A stretch of 50,535 bases of DNA from Pseudomonas subflava (GTDB taxonomy: Bacteria; Pseudomonadota; Gammaproteobacteria; Pseudomonadales; Pseudomonadaceae). Each line of letters starts with the position of its first letter. The first letter of the stretch is position 1. Shown one piece after another: positions 26,510-35,390 of the stretch. The position numbers and the translations under genes are program-made. The stretch is from contig NZ_JAMXBF010000002.1 in the NCBI RefSeq assembly GCF_023823685.1, positions 1 to 50,535 of the forward strand. Direction: 5' to 3'. The notes under the pieces are model-generated. The model was not told where the DNA came from. It made no database searches and saw nothing but the letters and a program-made list of their open reading frames with translations.

Positions 26510-27718
26510 TCAGGCCACCACGGGGATCAGCGGGTCGGCAGCGGCCAGGGCGGTTTCGCGCACGGCGACCGGCGGGTAGATCCACTGGGTGTTGATCTGG
26601 GTCTTCAGCTCCTTGCCTTCGGCGCGGGTGAGCACCACCTTGCGCTCCCAGCCTTCGGTGTACACCGCGCCCCAGGCGCCGAGGTCGAGGCAGGTCACGT
26701 ACTTCGGCTGGCTGTAGGGGATAGGGGCCACGCCGAGCAGATCGGCGGCGGCGTTGTTGCCGGCCGAGCGGCCCAGGGCGATGGCGTGCTGGCAGGTCAT
26801 CAGCGCGTGGTTGCCCAGGTCGTCGGTAGCCGCGTAGGCGGTGTCGCCGGTGGCGAAGATGCTCTCCTGGCCGAGCACCTTGAGGGTGCGGTCGACGTGC
26901 AGGCGGCCCTGGCGGTCGCGCTCGCCGGCGACCTGCTCGGTCAGCGCCGAGGCTTTCACGCCCACGGCCCAGACCACGGTTCTGGCATCGATGCGCTCGC
27001 CGTCGGCCAGCACCACGCCGTTGGCATCCACCGACTGCACGGCCGAGCCCAGGCGCCAGGTGACGCCCAGCTCGTCGCTGGCCTGGGAGATCACTTCGGC
27101 CATGGCCTCGCCCATGGCGGCGCCGACGGCCGCGCCGGAGTCGACCACCACGACGCGGATGTCGGCCCGCTCGCCCAGCACTTCACGCAGGCGCGCCGGC
27201 ATCTCGGTCGCGGTCTCGATACCGGTGAAGCCACCGCCAACCACCACCACGGTATTGCGCTCGGGGCTGTCGGGCAGTGCGCGCAGGTCCTGCAGGTGGT
27301 CGCCGAGCTTCTTCGCCGACTCGTAGCTGTCCACGTCGAAGGCGTGGGCGATGCCGGGGACCGCGGCGGGGCGGGCGACATGGCTGCCGGCGGCGAGGAT
27401 CAGGCGGTCGAAGGACAGCTCGCGCTGCTCGCCGTGGGCGTCGCGGTAGCTGACGCGCTTGCCGTCGGCGTCGATGCCGGTGGCGCTGCCCTGGATGAAG
27501 TTCACGCCCACCGCATCGAACAGCTCGCCCAGCGGGGCGACGGTGGTGGAGATGTCGCTTTCGTAGAAGCGCGGACGCACGCGCAGCTCGGCCTGCGGGG
27601 CGAGCACGGTGACGGCGACGTCGAGACGCTGGTGCTGGTCCAGCAGGCGAACGGCGCTGAGGGCACTCCAGAGGCCACCGAAGCCGGCGCCGATGATGAG
27701 GATCTGTTGTTGGTTCAT
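26510..27718 (-). CDS. NAD(P)/FAD-dependent oxidoreductase, NDH-2-like
   Basis: A pyridine nucleotide-disulfide-type flavoprotein of 402 residues. FAD-binding GAGFGGL (10-16), NAD-binding VVVGGGFTGIETATEM and the second FAD motif IFATGDTAYA are present. No redox-active CxxxxC is seen, so NADH:quinone oxidoreductase type II or a ferredoxin/rubredoxin-like reductase is more likely than a disulfide reductase. There is no C-terminal membrane helix of the full-length NDH-2 type, so membrane attachment is uncertain. It is divergent from the MocR regulator, which probably controls it through the repeats at 27797-27831. Confidence 0.88.
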   Translation of the reverse strand: MNQQQILIIGAGFGGLWSALSAVRLLDQHQRLDVAVTVLAPQAELRVRPRFYESDISTTVAPLGELFDAVGVNFIQGSATGIDADGKRVSYRDAHGEQRELSFDRLILAAGSHVARPAAVPGIAHAFDVDSYESAKKLGDHLQDLRALPDSPERNTVVVVGGGFTGIETATEMPARLREVLGERADIRVVVVDSGAAVGAAMGEAMAEVISQASDELGVTWRLGSAVQSVDANGVVLADGERIDARTVVWAVGVKASALTEQVAGERDRQGRLHVDRTLKVLGQESIFATGDTAYAATDDLGNHALMTCQHAIALGRSAGNNAAADLLGVAPIPYSQPKYVTCLDLGAWGAVYTEGWERKVVLTRAEGKELKTQINTQWIYPPVAVRETALAAADPLIPVVA

Positions 27719-27796
27719 GGCTCACTCCGAATCGAAAAAAGGCTGTGGATGGATGTGGGTAGGACGGGAGTGAGTGTGCAACTGATGTGGATCATG

Positions 27797-27831
27797 GTAT
27801 TGATCCAGTATCTTCGTAACGTATTGGTCCA
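27797..27831. promoter_or_regulatory. Direct repeats, probable MocR operator
   Basis: GTATTGATCCA (27797-27807) and GTATTGGTCCA (27821-27831) differ at one base and are spaced 24 bases start to start. GGATCA/TGATCC (27789-27806) also forms an inverted repeat. They lie between the divergent flavoprotein and MocR genes; MocR regulators typically bind direct repeats. Confidence 0.6.
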
Positions 27832-27844
27832 CTTTGGGTGTCGC

Positions 27845-29356
27845 ATGCCGCTCGATAAACGTCCCTCGCTGATCGTCTCCCTGCCGCTCGGCGCGCCCGC
27901 GCCGGGTGTGAGCCTGCAGGCCTGGCTGTACCAGAGCCTGCGCGAATCGGTGCTGGCCGGGCGCCTGCCGGCCGGGGCCAAGCTCCCCAGCACCCGGGCC
28001 CTGGCCGAGCACTACGCAATGGCCCGCGGCACGGTGCAGGCGGCCTATCAGCAGCTGTTGTCCGAGGGGTATCTGCAGGCGCGCGTGGGCAGTGGCACCC
28101 ATGTCAGCGAGGTCTTGCCGGACACCACGCTTCATGCGGGCTACGTGCAGCGCAAGGTCGTGCCCAACGTGGAGCCGCAGCGCGAATCGCCGGCGACGCC
28201 CTGGGTCGAGCGGCTGGCGACGATCCGCCCGGTGTTCGGCCGGCGCGCCGTCACGCCGGGCAGCCGGCCGTTCTTCCCCCATCGCGGCGACGTCAGCGCC
28301 TTTCCCGTCGACCTGTGGCGCAAGCTGCATATCCAGCAGCTGCGCTCGTCGCGCCTGTCGACCCTGCTCGATTCCGACCCGTCCGGCCTGCCGGCGCTGC
28401 GCGAGGCCATCGCCGGCTACCTGGCCATCGCCCGCGGCGTGCAGGTGTCGGCGGAGCGCATCCTGGTGCTCAGCAGCGTGCAGCAGGGCATCGACCTGTG
28501 CCTGCGGTTGCTGGTGCCGCAGGGCGAACAGATCTGGCTGGAGGACCCGGCCTACCCGGGCGCACGGCAGCTGATGCAGGTGTCCGGTTGCAGCTGGGTG
28601 AACGTGCCGGTGGACAAGCACGGCCTGCGCGTGGAGGAGGGCATCCGCCTGGCGCCGAAGGCGCGGCTGGCCTATGTGACGCCCTCGCGCCAGTTGCCAC
28701 TAGGCGGCGAGCTTTCACCCGCGCGCCGCCTGGCTCTGCTGCGCTGGGCCGCCGAGAGCGGCGCCTACATCATCGAGGACGACTACGACAGCGAGTACCG
28801 CTTCATCGCCAAACCGATTCCGGCGCTGCGCTCGCTGCCGGCGGCGGACAGCTCGGTGATCCTCGCCGGCACCTTCAGCAAGCTGATGTTCCCGGCCGTG
28901 CGCCTTGCCTATCTGGTGCTGCCGCCGCAGCTGGTGGAGCCCTTCACCCGCGCCTCGGCATTGACCGCGCGGCATGCCAACAGCCTCAGCCAGGCGGTGC
29001 TGGCGTCGTTCATCGCCGACGGCCACTTCGACCGCCATGTGCGGCGGATGCGCAAGCTCTATGCCGCGCGGGCCGATGCGCTGAGCGAGGCGGCGCAGCG
29101 GCACTGGCGCGGGCTGATCGAGGTGCCGCCGATCCGCGCCGGCCTGGACATCGCCTGCCGCCTGCAGCTGGACGATGAGGCGAGTGCCTGCGCGGCGCTG
29201 CAGGAGCAAGGCATCGACCTGCTGCCGCTGTCCGCCTACTGCCACGCGCCGCGGCCGCCGGGACTGGTGATCGGCTTTGCGCCATACGCGGAGAGTGCGA
29301 TCTTCGAGGCGGCGCAGCAGGTGCGGAAAATCCTCGAGGCGTTGCCGCGGCACTGA
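27845..29356 (+). CDS. MocR/PdxR-type GntR regulator with aminotransferase domain
   Basis: A PLP-dependent transcriptional regulator of 503 residues. The N-terminal GntR winged helix covers about residues 25-90 (YQSLRESVLAGRLPAGAKLPSTRALAEHYAMARGTVQAAYQQL). A class I aminotransferase-like domain follows, with EDPAYPGARQ, the PLP Lys in GTFSKLMFPAVRLAY and the phosphate-side DDYDSEYRF. The segment usually written SHQFPLG reads SRQLPLGG here. ATG 27845 is the start with a proper GntR beginning; the frame stays open far upstream, but that stretch is antisense to other genes. Divergent from the NDH-2-like gene. Confidence 0.93.
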   Translation: MPLDKRPSLIVSLPLGAPAPGVSLQAWLYQSLRESVLAGRLPAGAKLPSTRALAEHYAMARGTVQAAYQQLLSEGYLQARVGSGTHVSEVLPDTTLHAGYVQRKVVPNVEPQRESPATPWVERLATIRPVFGRRAVTPGSRPFFPHRGDVSAFPVDLWRKLHIQQLRSSRLSTLLDSDPSGLPALREAIAGYLAIARGVQVSAERILVLSSVQQGIDLCLRLLVPQGEQIWLEDPAYPGARQLMQVSGCSWVNVPVDKHGLRVEEGIRLAPKARLAYVTPSRQLPLGGELSPARRLALLRWAAESGAYIIEDDYDSEYRFIAKPIPALRSLPAADSSVILAGTFSKLMFPAVRLAYLVLPPQLVEPFTRASALTARHANSLSQAVLASFIADGHFDRHVRRMRKLYAARADALSEAAQRHWRGLIEVPPIRAGLDIACRLQLDDEASACAALQEQGIDLLPLSAYCHAPRPPGLVIGFAPYAESAIFEAAQQVRKILEALPRH

Positions 29357-29485
29357 TGCCCGGCCGCAGATCCCAGCCCAGATGAACCCGCTCAAATGGG
29401 CCAGCCAACACCCCTTCTTGGCACCGGGCGAGCGGGCCATACTGGCCCGGCTTCGCCACGCCGCCCTGACACCTACCGGATGTAG

Positions 29486-30160
29486 ATGACCATGAGCCAA
29501 CCACTCGCCCCGTCCCACCGTTCGTCCCTCGGCCCGCTGCGCGTCCTGCGGCTCATCGCCAGCCCACGGGGAGCCGAGTCCGAAAGCCTGCGCCTGTCGC
29601 AGCAGATCCTCGAGGGCATCGCCGTGCAGTCCGGTGGTCGCGCCATCGACCTCACCGACCTCGACCTCAACCCGCTGCCGCATGTGGACGCCGCCTACGC
29701 CCTGGCGCTGGCCTCGCCGGTGGACCTGCCGCAGCCGGGCGATGCCCAGCGCCGCTCGGACGAACTGATTCACCAGCTCGATGCCGCCGACGTACTGCTG
29801 ATCGCCACGCCGATGCACAACTACACGGTGCCCTCGGCGCTCAAGGTGTGGATCGACCATATCGTGCGGGTACGCGTGACCTTCACGCCCACGCCCCAGG
29901 GCAAGGTCGGCGTGCTGCGCGACCGGCCGGTGTATGTGGCACTCTCATCGGGCGGCCTGATCAGCGGCGAGCAGGCGCGCCAGCCGGATTTCCTGCGCCC
30001 CTACCTGCAGGCGGCGCTGGCCACGGTCGGGCTGCGCGACCTGCGGTTCTTCACCGTCGAGGGCACCGCGCGCGGCGAGGAGGCGCTGGCCGAGGCCCGC
30101 GCGCTGGGCCATGCGGCGGTGAGAGCTCTATTCATGCCGGCAGCCGACGAGAGGGGTTGA
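29486..30160 (+). CDS. FMN-dependent NADH-azoreductase (AzoR family)
   Basis: A flavodoxin-like quinone/azo reductase of 224 residues, which reduces quinones or azo compounds by two-electron transfer from NADH. LRLIASPRGAESESLRLSQQI binds the FMN phosphate, and TPMHNYTVPSALKVWIDHIVR is the AzoR signature with MHN at the flavin. SSGGLISGEQARQPDFLRPYLQAALATVGL follows. Two ATG codons lie two codons apart (29486, 29492) and no strong ribosome site is seen, so the exact start is uncertain. The N-terminus is about 15 residues longer than usual. Confidence 0.9.
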   Translation: MTMSQPLAPSHRSSLGPLRVLRLIASPRGAESESLRLSQQILEGIAVQSGGRAIDLTDLDLNPLPHVDAAYALALASPVDLPQPGDAQRRSDELIHQLDAADVLLIATPMHNYTVPSALKVWIDHIVRVRVTFTPTPQGKVGVLRDRPVYVALSSGGLISGEQARQPDFLRPYLQAALATVGLRDLRFFTVEGTARGEEALAEARALGHAAVRALFMPAADERG

Positions 30161-30222
30161 ACGCCTGCTCGGCATGGTGCCTCGAACCTCGTACGGCCAA
30201 TTCCGGCCAGTCGAGGTGAACC

Positions 30223-30381
30223 ATGCCACGCGAACAACTGCAGGAAAGACAGAACCCGGTCCCGAACAACACGCCCGTCGAGCGCGGCGAGAACATCCAG
30301 GATCGTGCCAGCCCGCGGGACTGGCGCGACCCGATGGAGGGTGTCGAGTTGATTCCACCCCAGGTGGAAGGGCAGCGCTGA
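30223..30381 (+). CDS. Small hydrophilic protein of unknown function (52 aa)
   Basis: A short frame starting MPREQLQERQNPVPNNTPVE after a GAGGTGA ribosome site and ending VELIPPQVEGQR, immediately followed by an intrinsic terminator. It is rich in Pro, Arg, Glu and Gln, with no hydrophobic stretch, and looks intrinsically disordered. The good ribosome site plus terminator supports a real gene. No function is assigned. Confidence 0.6.
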   Translation: MPREQLQERQNPVPNNTPVERGENIQDRASPRDWRDPMEGVELIPPQVEGQR

Positions 30382-30387
30382 AACAGC

Positions 30388-30413
30388 AACCCGGCCGAGG
30401 CCGGGTTTGTTTT
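30388..30413 (+). terminator. Intrinsic terminator after the small ORF
   Basis: AACCCGGC (30388-30395) pairs with GCCGGGTT (30400-30407) across a CGAG loop and is followed by TGTTTT. Confidence 0.88.
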
Positions 30414-30419
30414 GCCCGC

Positions 30420-30941
30420 TCAGCAGGCCTGCAGCGGGTCGCCGTGCACCTCGGTGAGATAGACGCAGAGGTCCGTCACCGGCGGTGGCGCGGGAATCTC
30501 GAAAAACAGCTGGGTGATCCAGCCACGGTGAAAAGTGGCGTGGTTGACCGCGTGCAGGAACATGCTGCCGGCACTCATCACGCCGCACTGCCCGGAGAGA
30601 AAGGCGAACTCCCAGGCCTCGCCCAGCGAAGCCTCGGTCTGTTGCGCCGCCCAGGCGACGAACCAGACGTTCATCTCTTCCTGGGCCCGGCGTAATTCGA
30701 GCGGATCGGGGAAGGGAATCTCCATGCGCGACTTGATGCCGTGCTCGCCGCGCAGCAGGTGGGCCTGCCAGATGCGGTCGACCACATAGACATGGTTGAG
30801 GATGTTGAGAATGCTCTTCAACGGGCCGGCACGCTGCTTGACGATTTCCTCGGAGGGCAGAGCGGCGAGGCTGTCGTACAGCAGCCGGTCGGCCCAGCGC
30901 TTGTAGTGCGCCAGCATGCTGGCCGTTTGCGGATTGATCAT
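30420..30941 (-). CDS. DinB-family protein
   Basis: A four-helix-bundle DinB/YfiT-like protein of 173 residues. The metal-binding His triad is visible as LNILNHVYVVDRIW (His near residue 50) and LHAVNHATFHRGWI (two His near 130-136). The N-terminus MINPQTASMLAHYKRWADRLLYDSLAAL is typical. GGAGGG lies 7 bases before ATG 30941. Members include thiol transferases, but many are unassigned and damage induction cannot be judged here. Confidence 0.88.
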   Translation of the reverse strand: MINPQTASMLAHYKRWADRLLYDSLAALPSEEIVKQRAGPLKSILNILNHVYVVDRIWQAHLLRGEHGIKSRMEIPFPDPLELRRAQEEMNVWFVAWAAQQTEASLGEAWEFAFLSGQCGVMSAGSMFLHAVNHATFHRGWITQLFFEIPAPPPVTDLCVYLTEVHGDPLQAC

Positions 30942-31150
30942 CGAAAGGCCCTCCATGCGGGGTGACGGCAGCATTGCCGGGCGGATCGGCGGAAGCCTGA
31001 TATAACTCATATGTCCGGGGCGGTCGAGGCTCGGGCCGTGCGGCGATGCTGTGGTAACCGCAGTGTGCGCCGCTCTGACCGGGACGGCATAGTACCCGAC
31101 GAGGCGGAGCGGGGCAGCGAACAGGCGAGAACGGGGAGCGTGGGAATACG

Positions 31151-31384
31151 ATGAATGGATGGCGGCGGCTGTGGATGCTGTGTTCCATCCTGTGGACGGG
31201 CGTGGTGCTGTTTTACGTCGCGCAGACATGGCAGATGCGGGATCGCGAGAGCCTGCTCAACTGGAACCTGCTGGCCGAGGCGCTGCTCGGCCTGATCGTG
31301 CCGATCCTGGGCAGCTACCTGCTCGGCCTGCTGCTGGCCCGGCTGCGCCGGCCCCGGCGCACACCCGGCAAGCACCTGCCGTAG
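31151..31384 (+). CDS. Small two-helix membrane protein
   Basis: A 77-residue protein. Hydrophobic helices lie at about residues 5-24 (RRLWMLCSILWTGVVLFYVA) and 40-63 (LLAEALLGLIVPILGSYLLGLLLA). A basic tail, RLRRPRRTPGKHLP, fits the positive-inside rule with both ends in the cytoplasm. No family recognised. A purine-rich GGGGAG lies before the start. It is convergent with the CBS-domain gene. Confidence 0.55.
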   Translation: MNGWRRLWMLCSILWTGVVLFYVAQTWQMRDRESLLNWNLLAEALLGLIVPILGSYLLGLLLARLRRPRRTPGKHLP

Positions 31385-31402
31385 CGCGCCGGGTTCTCGC
31401 CA

Positions 31403-31816
31403 TCAGTGCATGCGCGCCACGCCGCGCAGCAGGTTGGCGCTGAGCTTGTCGGCATTGCAGGTGGCGATATTGGCCAGCGAGACGATGCCGACCAGGCGCT
31501 TCTCGCGGTTGACCACCGGCAGCCTGCGCTTCTCGATCTGCGCCATGTTCTTGGCGATATGGTCGACCTCTTCGTCGTCGAAGCAGTAGCACACCTCGCC
31601 GCTCATCACCTGGCTCACCGGGGTGGACATGTCCAGGCCGTCGGCCACCGCGCGGATGACGATGTCGCGGTCGGTCAGCACGCCGCTCATGCGGTCGTCG
31701 TCGTTGACGATCAGCGCGCCGATGTCGACCTTGCGCATCAGCTCGGCGGCCTCGCGCAGGCTGGTGGAGGGGGCGATGGTGCGCACTTCGCGGCTCATGA
31801 TTTCTCGCACTTTCAT
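31403..31816 (-). CDS. CBS-domain protein
   Basis: A stand-alone protein of 137 residues made of two CBS motifs, MKVREIMSREVRTIAPSTSLREAAELM and TPVSQVMSGEVCYCFDDEEVDHIAKNM. Each is followed by a beta-alpha ending (GVLTDRDIVIRAVADG and GIVSLANIATCNADK). Such proteins usually bind adenine nucleotides and act as energy or redox sensors; the partner is unknown. Starts at ATG 31816 after an AGGAGAACC site. The paired Cys in VCYCF are unusual for the family. Confidence 0.9.
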   Translation of the reverse strand: MKVREIMSREVRTIAPSTSLREAAELMRKVDIGALIVNDDDRMSGVLTDRDIVIRAVADGLDMSTPVSQVMSGEVCYCFDDEEVDHIAKNMAQIEKRRLPVVNREKRLVGIVSLANIATCNADKLSANLLRGVARMH

Positions 31817-32006
31817 GATGGTTCTCCTGGGGCTGGAGTGGGTTCGTTCGCAGCGGTCTGCGAATCCGCGTTACCTAGTGTTGAAGCCCGGGGCCGCGCA
31901 GAGTTCGGGTGGATCTCCGAATGGTCGGTGCCGCCCATCCTGCCGGTGGAACTCCGAGCCAGACGGCTTCCTCGATAGAGAGCCAGCCGCATGACCAGGT
32001 GACTCC

Positions 32007-32966
32007 ATGCCCGTGATCGGATACCACGCTTCCCACGAACAGTTTCCTCCCGGCGAGCTGCTGCAACTGATGCAGCTCGCGGAACACGCCGGCTTCGACG
32101 CCGGCATGTGCTCGGACCATTTCCACCCCTGGAGCGAGGACCAGGGCCACAGCGGCTTCGCCTGGTCATGGCTGGGCGCGGCCCTGCAGGGCACCGGCTT
32201 CGACTTCGGCGTGGTCAACACGCCGTGCTTCCGCTACCACCCGGCGCTGATCGCCCAGGCCGCCGCGACCCTGGCCGAAATGTACCCGGGGCGCTTCTGG
32301 CTGGCGGTGGGCAGCGGCGAGGCGATCAACGAATCCATCACCGGCGAGCGCTGGCCGATCAAGCCCGAGCGCAACGCGCGGCTGGCCGAGGCGGTGGCGA
32401 TCATCCGCGCGCTATGGGCGGGCGAGGAGGTGTCGCGCTGTGGCCTGCTGACGGTCGAGCGGGCGCGCCTGTACAGCCTGCCGCAGACGCCGCCGGCGCT
32501 CTACGCGGCGGTGCTGTCGGAGGAGACCGCGCGCTGGGCCGGCGGCTGGGCGGACGGCATGATCACCGTCAGCTCCACGGTGGAAAAACAGCAGCGCATC
32601 ATCGACGCCTTCCGCGAGGGTGGCGGCGAAGGCAAGCCATTGCTGCTGCAGGTCAAGCTGTCCTACGCCGAGGATGACGACGAGGCCCTGCGCGGCGCCC
32701 ACCAACAGTGGCGGACCAACGTGCTGCCGGGCTCGCTGTCCCAGGAACTGCGCAGCGTGGCGGACTTCGAGGCCGCCGCCGGAACCGTGCGCCCCCAGGA
32801 CCTGTGCGAGCAGGTGCGCATCGGCAGCGACCTGGCGTGGCACGCGGACCGCCTGCGCCAGGACATCGCGCAGGGCTTCGAGCACATCTACCTGCACAAC
32901 GTCAATCGCCACCAGCGCGGTTTCATCGAAGCCTTCGCTAGCTCGGTGCTTCCGCAAGTGCGTTAG
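32007..32966 (+). CDS. LLM-class flavin-dependent oxidoreductase (TIGR03885-like)
   Basis: A luciferase-like TIM-barrel protein of 319 residues with MPVIGYHASHEQFPPGELLQLMQLAEHAGFDAGMCSDHFHPW at its start and the flavin/phosphate-binding YPGRFWLAVGSGEAINE in the middle. The closest group I recall is the non-F420 TIGR03885 family, often found next to trehalose-synthase-like glycosidases, as here. The gene overlaps the convergent amylase gene by 29 bases at the 3' ends. AGGTGA precedes ATG. The substrate is unknown. Confidence 0.85.
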   Translation: MPVIGYHASHEQFPPGELLQLMQLAEHAGFDAGMCSDHFHPWSEDQGHSGFAWSWLGAALQGTGFDFGVVNTPCFRYHPALIAQAAATLAEMYPGRFWLAVGSGEAINESITGERWPIKPERNARLAEAVAIIRALWAGEEVSRCGLLTVERARLYSLPQTPPALYAAVLSEETARWAGGWADGMITVSSTVEKQQRIIDAFREGGGEGKPLLLQVKLSYAEDDDEALRGAHQQWRTNVLPGSLSQELRSVADFEAAAGTVRPQDLCEQVRIGSDLAWHADRLRQDIAQGFEHIYLHNVNRHQRGFIEAFASSVLPQVR

Positions 32967-34626
32967 CCACGCTGGCGCCGCTCTCGCCCGGCGAGAAGAT
33001 CGAGCCGACCCGCCACCAGGTGCAGCCGTAGGCCGGCAGTTCCACCGTCAGCCAGCCGATGGGGTCGGCGCGCAGCCGGCGCCGGGCGATCAGCTCGTAG
33101 CAGTCGCGGTCGGCCATGCCGGGGTGACGCACGCGTACCTGGCGAGCCTGGCGCGACAGGTTGTGCACGCACACCACCTGGCCGTCGTCCAGGCAGTAGC
33201 TCTCAGCGAGGACCTCGCTGCCACCGTCGTATTCGATGAACTCGTGCCGCCCCAGGCCGAACTCGGGGCAGGAGCGACGCACCTCGATCAGGCGGCGGGT
33301 GTAGTTGAGCTGGGAGTCCGGATCGAGCCACTGGTCGGTGACGTTGAGCCGCGGGTAGCCGTAGTCGCCGTCCTCGATCACCGGGCGGATCAGCTGGTGC
33401 TTCTCGGCCCTGGAGAAGCCGCCGTTGGCCTGGGCCGACCACTGCATGGCCGTACGCACCGGAAAGCGGTCCGGCAGTTCCATGGCCTCGCCCATGCCGA
33501 TCTCGTCGCCGTAGTAGAGCAAGGGCGCGCCGCTGCGGCTGAACAGCAGGCTCAGGGCCAGGCGCACCTTGGCCGGATCGCCCAGCATGGGCGCGAGCCG
33601 GCGACGGCAGCCGCGGCCGTAGATGCGCATGTGCTCGTCCGGCGCGAGAACCTCGAGCATTTCCTCGCGGGTGGACTCGTCCGTCCACACCAGGCTCAGC
33701 TCGTCGTGGTGGCGCAGGAAGTTCATCCACTGGGCGCTCGGCGGCAGCGGTGGCAGCAGGGCTTCAAGCTCGCGGATCGGCGCGGCATCCTCGCGCGCCA
33801 GGGCGAGAAACAGGCGCTCGGCACCGATGAAGTTGAACAGCTGGTTCAGCTGGTCGCCGTTGCCGAAGAAGTCGCCCAGCTCGTGCGGCGCGACGTTGGC
33901 TTCGCCCACCAGGAGGGCGCCGTGACCGTAGCGGGTGACGTGGCGCCGCAGCTGGCGCAGGTATTCGTGCGGGTCGGGGTGTTGCTGGGCCGGGCCCTTG
34001 GGCTGGACCAGGTAGGGCACGGCGTCGACGCGGAAGCCATCGATGCCCAGCGCCAGCCAGAAGCTGAGGATGCGCATGACCTCGCGGCGCACCTCCGGGT
34101 GGCCGTGGTTGAGCGAGGGCTGGAAATCGTGGAAACGGTGGAAGAAGTAGGCGCCTGCCTGCTCGTCATAGGTCCAGACGCTGTCGTACTGGTCAGGAAA
34201 CATCACCTGGTCGCGGTGGTCGTCGTCGGGCTTGTCGACCCACACGTAATAGTCGCGGAATTTCGAGTCGCGCCGGCGCGAGGCCTGGAACCAGGGGTGC
34301 TGGTCGGATGTGTGGTTGACCACCAGATCGAGCATCACGCGGATGCCGCGCACCCGCGCCTCGTCGATGAATTCGCTGAAGTCGCCGAAGGTGCCCAGGT
34401 GCGGATCGATGCCGTAGTGGTCGATCACGTCGTAGCCGTCGTCGCGGTCGGAGGAGGGGTGGAAGGGCATCAGCAGCAGGCTGTTGATGCCCAGCTGGCG
34501 CAGGTAGTCCAGGCGTGCGGTGAGGCCCGGGAAGTCGCCGATACCGTCGCCGTTGGAGTCGTGGAAGGTGGCCACGTCCAGCTGATAGGACACCGCGTTG
34601 TCGTACCAAACGTCGTTCGCTTCCAT
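32938..34626 (-). CDS. GH13 alpha-amylase family protein, trehalose-synthase-like
   Basis: A cytoplasmic glycoside hydrolase/transglycosidase of 562 residues. Conserved regions in order: LDLVVNHTSDQHPWF, GFRVDAVPYL (catalytic Asp nucleophile), LLVGEANV (acid Glu) and NFLRHHDELSL (stabilising Asp, with HHD where many have NHD). The start MEANDVWYDNAVSYQLDVATFHDSNGDGIGD resembles trehalose synthase and maltogenic enzymes, as do the lines GGFSRAEKH and YPRLNVTDQ. Maltose-trehalose interconversion in osmotic stress is the best guess. It is not followed by treZ, treY or a maltokinase here. Confidence 0.88.
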   Translation of the reverse strand: MEANDVWYDNAVSYQLDVATFHDSNGDGIGDFPGLTARLDYLRQLGINSLLLMPFHPSSDRDDGYDVIDHYGIDPHLGTFGDFSEFIDEARVRGIRVMLDLVVNHTSDQHPWFQASRRRDSKFRDYYVWVDKPDDDHRDQVMFPDQYDSVWTYDEQAGAYFFHRFHDFQPSLNHGHPEVRREVMRILSFWLALGIDGFRVDAVPYLVQPKGPAQQHPDPHEYLRQLRRHVTRYGHGALLVGEANVAPHELGDFFGNGDQLNQLFNFIGAERLFLALAREDAAPIRELEALLPPLPPSAQWMNFLRHHDELSLVWTDESTREEMLEVLAPDEHMRIYGRGCRRRLAPMLGDPAKVRLALSLLFSRSGAPLLYYGDEIGMGEAMELPDRFPVRTAMQWSAQANGGFSRAEKHQLIRPVIEDGDYGYPRLNVTDQWLDPDSQLNYTRRLIEVRRSCPEFGLGRHEFIEYDGGSEVLAESYCLDDGQVVCVHNLSRQARQVRVRHPGMADRDCYELIARRRLRADPIGWLTVELPAYGCTWWRVGSIFSPGESGASVANALAEAPS

Positions 34627-35031
34627 CGTGGTTCCTTCGTCGCGCAGCTCTGTGGATGGAGCCGGCCGCTTCGCCACAAGTTCCGCCGATCGCCCGGGCT
34701 GCGTCGGATGTGGGCCGAGGCACGCGAGGCGGCACGCGACGTGATGGCGATGCGAGGGATGGCCGGCACGGGCGCGTCTGCTGCCGGCGATGGCGCCCGG
34801 GACGGCTCGCCGCAGCGCCCATGCACGCCGCAGCGCCATGGGTCGTTGGCCGTGCGCCGAGCCGGATTTGCATCGCGTCGACAAGCGAGCCCGGAGCCCG
34901 CGTCTGGCTTGCAGACCGCTCGTCAGCCGCTTGCGAGCGCAGCGTGGAAAGAGACTGAACGTCTGCGGCGCCATTCTTCTCCACAGAACGCAGGGGGCAA
35001 TAACGCCACTGCAAGTCTGGAGAAATTCAAA
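34627..35031. other. Intergenic region between the GH13 and KGG genes
   Basis: These 405 bases hold the divergent promoters of the two stress-type genes. I see no convincing gene in them. Near the KGG gene GGAGAA (35019-35024) serves as its ribosome site. No clear regulator motif was recognised. Confidence 0.4.
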
Positions 35032-35211
35032 ATGACCAATCGCAATCCCGGCAACTTTGCCAACGACCGTGAGAAGGCCTCCGAAGCCGGCCGGAAAGGC
35101 GGGCAGAACAGTGGAGGCAATTTCGCCAACGACCGCGATAAGGCTTCCGAGGCCGGACGCAAAGGCGGTCAAAACAGCCACGGCGGCGGCCGCCAGGGTG
35201 GCCGTCAGTAA
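35032..35211 (+). CDS. KGG-repeat stress-induced protein
   Basis: A 59-residue hydrophilic protein made of two near-identical repeats, GNFANDREKASEAGRKGGQN and GNFANDRDKASEAGRKGGQN, plus a Gly/Arg tail. The KGG motif family (GsiB/Con-10-like) is linked to general stress and desiccation responses. The protein is probably disordered. GGAGAA precedes ATG 35032 and a GC-rich hairpin follows the gene. Confidence 0.92.
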   Translation: MTNRNPGNFANDREKASEAGRKGGQNSGGNFANDRDKASEAGRKGGQNSHGGGRQGGRQ

Positions 35212-35228
35212 GACGTAACGCCGCTCAG

Positions 35229-35248
35229 GGAGGCCCGCTCGGGCCTCC
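35229..35248 (+). terminator. Hairpin after the KGG gene
   Basis: GGAGGCCC / GGGCCTCC stem with a GCTC loop, 18 bases after the stop. No strong T run follows. Confidence 0.55.
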
Positions 35249-35390
35249 TCCGCCCGACGCGATCACCGCCCGGTTCGATCCGCGATCTTCAAGGCCGAGC
35301 ACCTAGGCCGACTCTCCCAGTTCCTTTCTTTCACCCGAACGTCACTATGACGGCATTTGCCGGAGCGTTGTGAAGGGCCCGCAGCGCGTC

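Noticed and set aside
25529..27844. Long upstream extension of the MocR reading frame, open from 25529
   Set aside because: It is antisense to two well-recognised genes and has no family-like sequence. The regulator's GntR domain starts at 27845. High G+C leaves antisense frames open.
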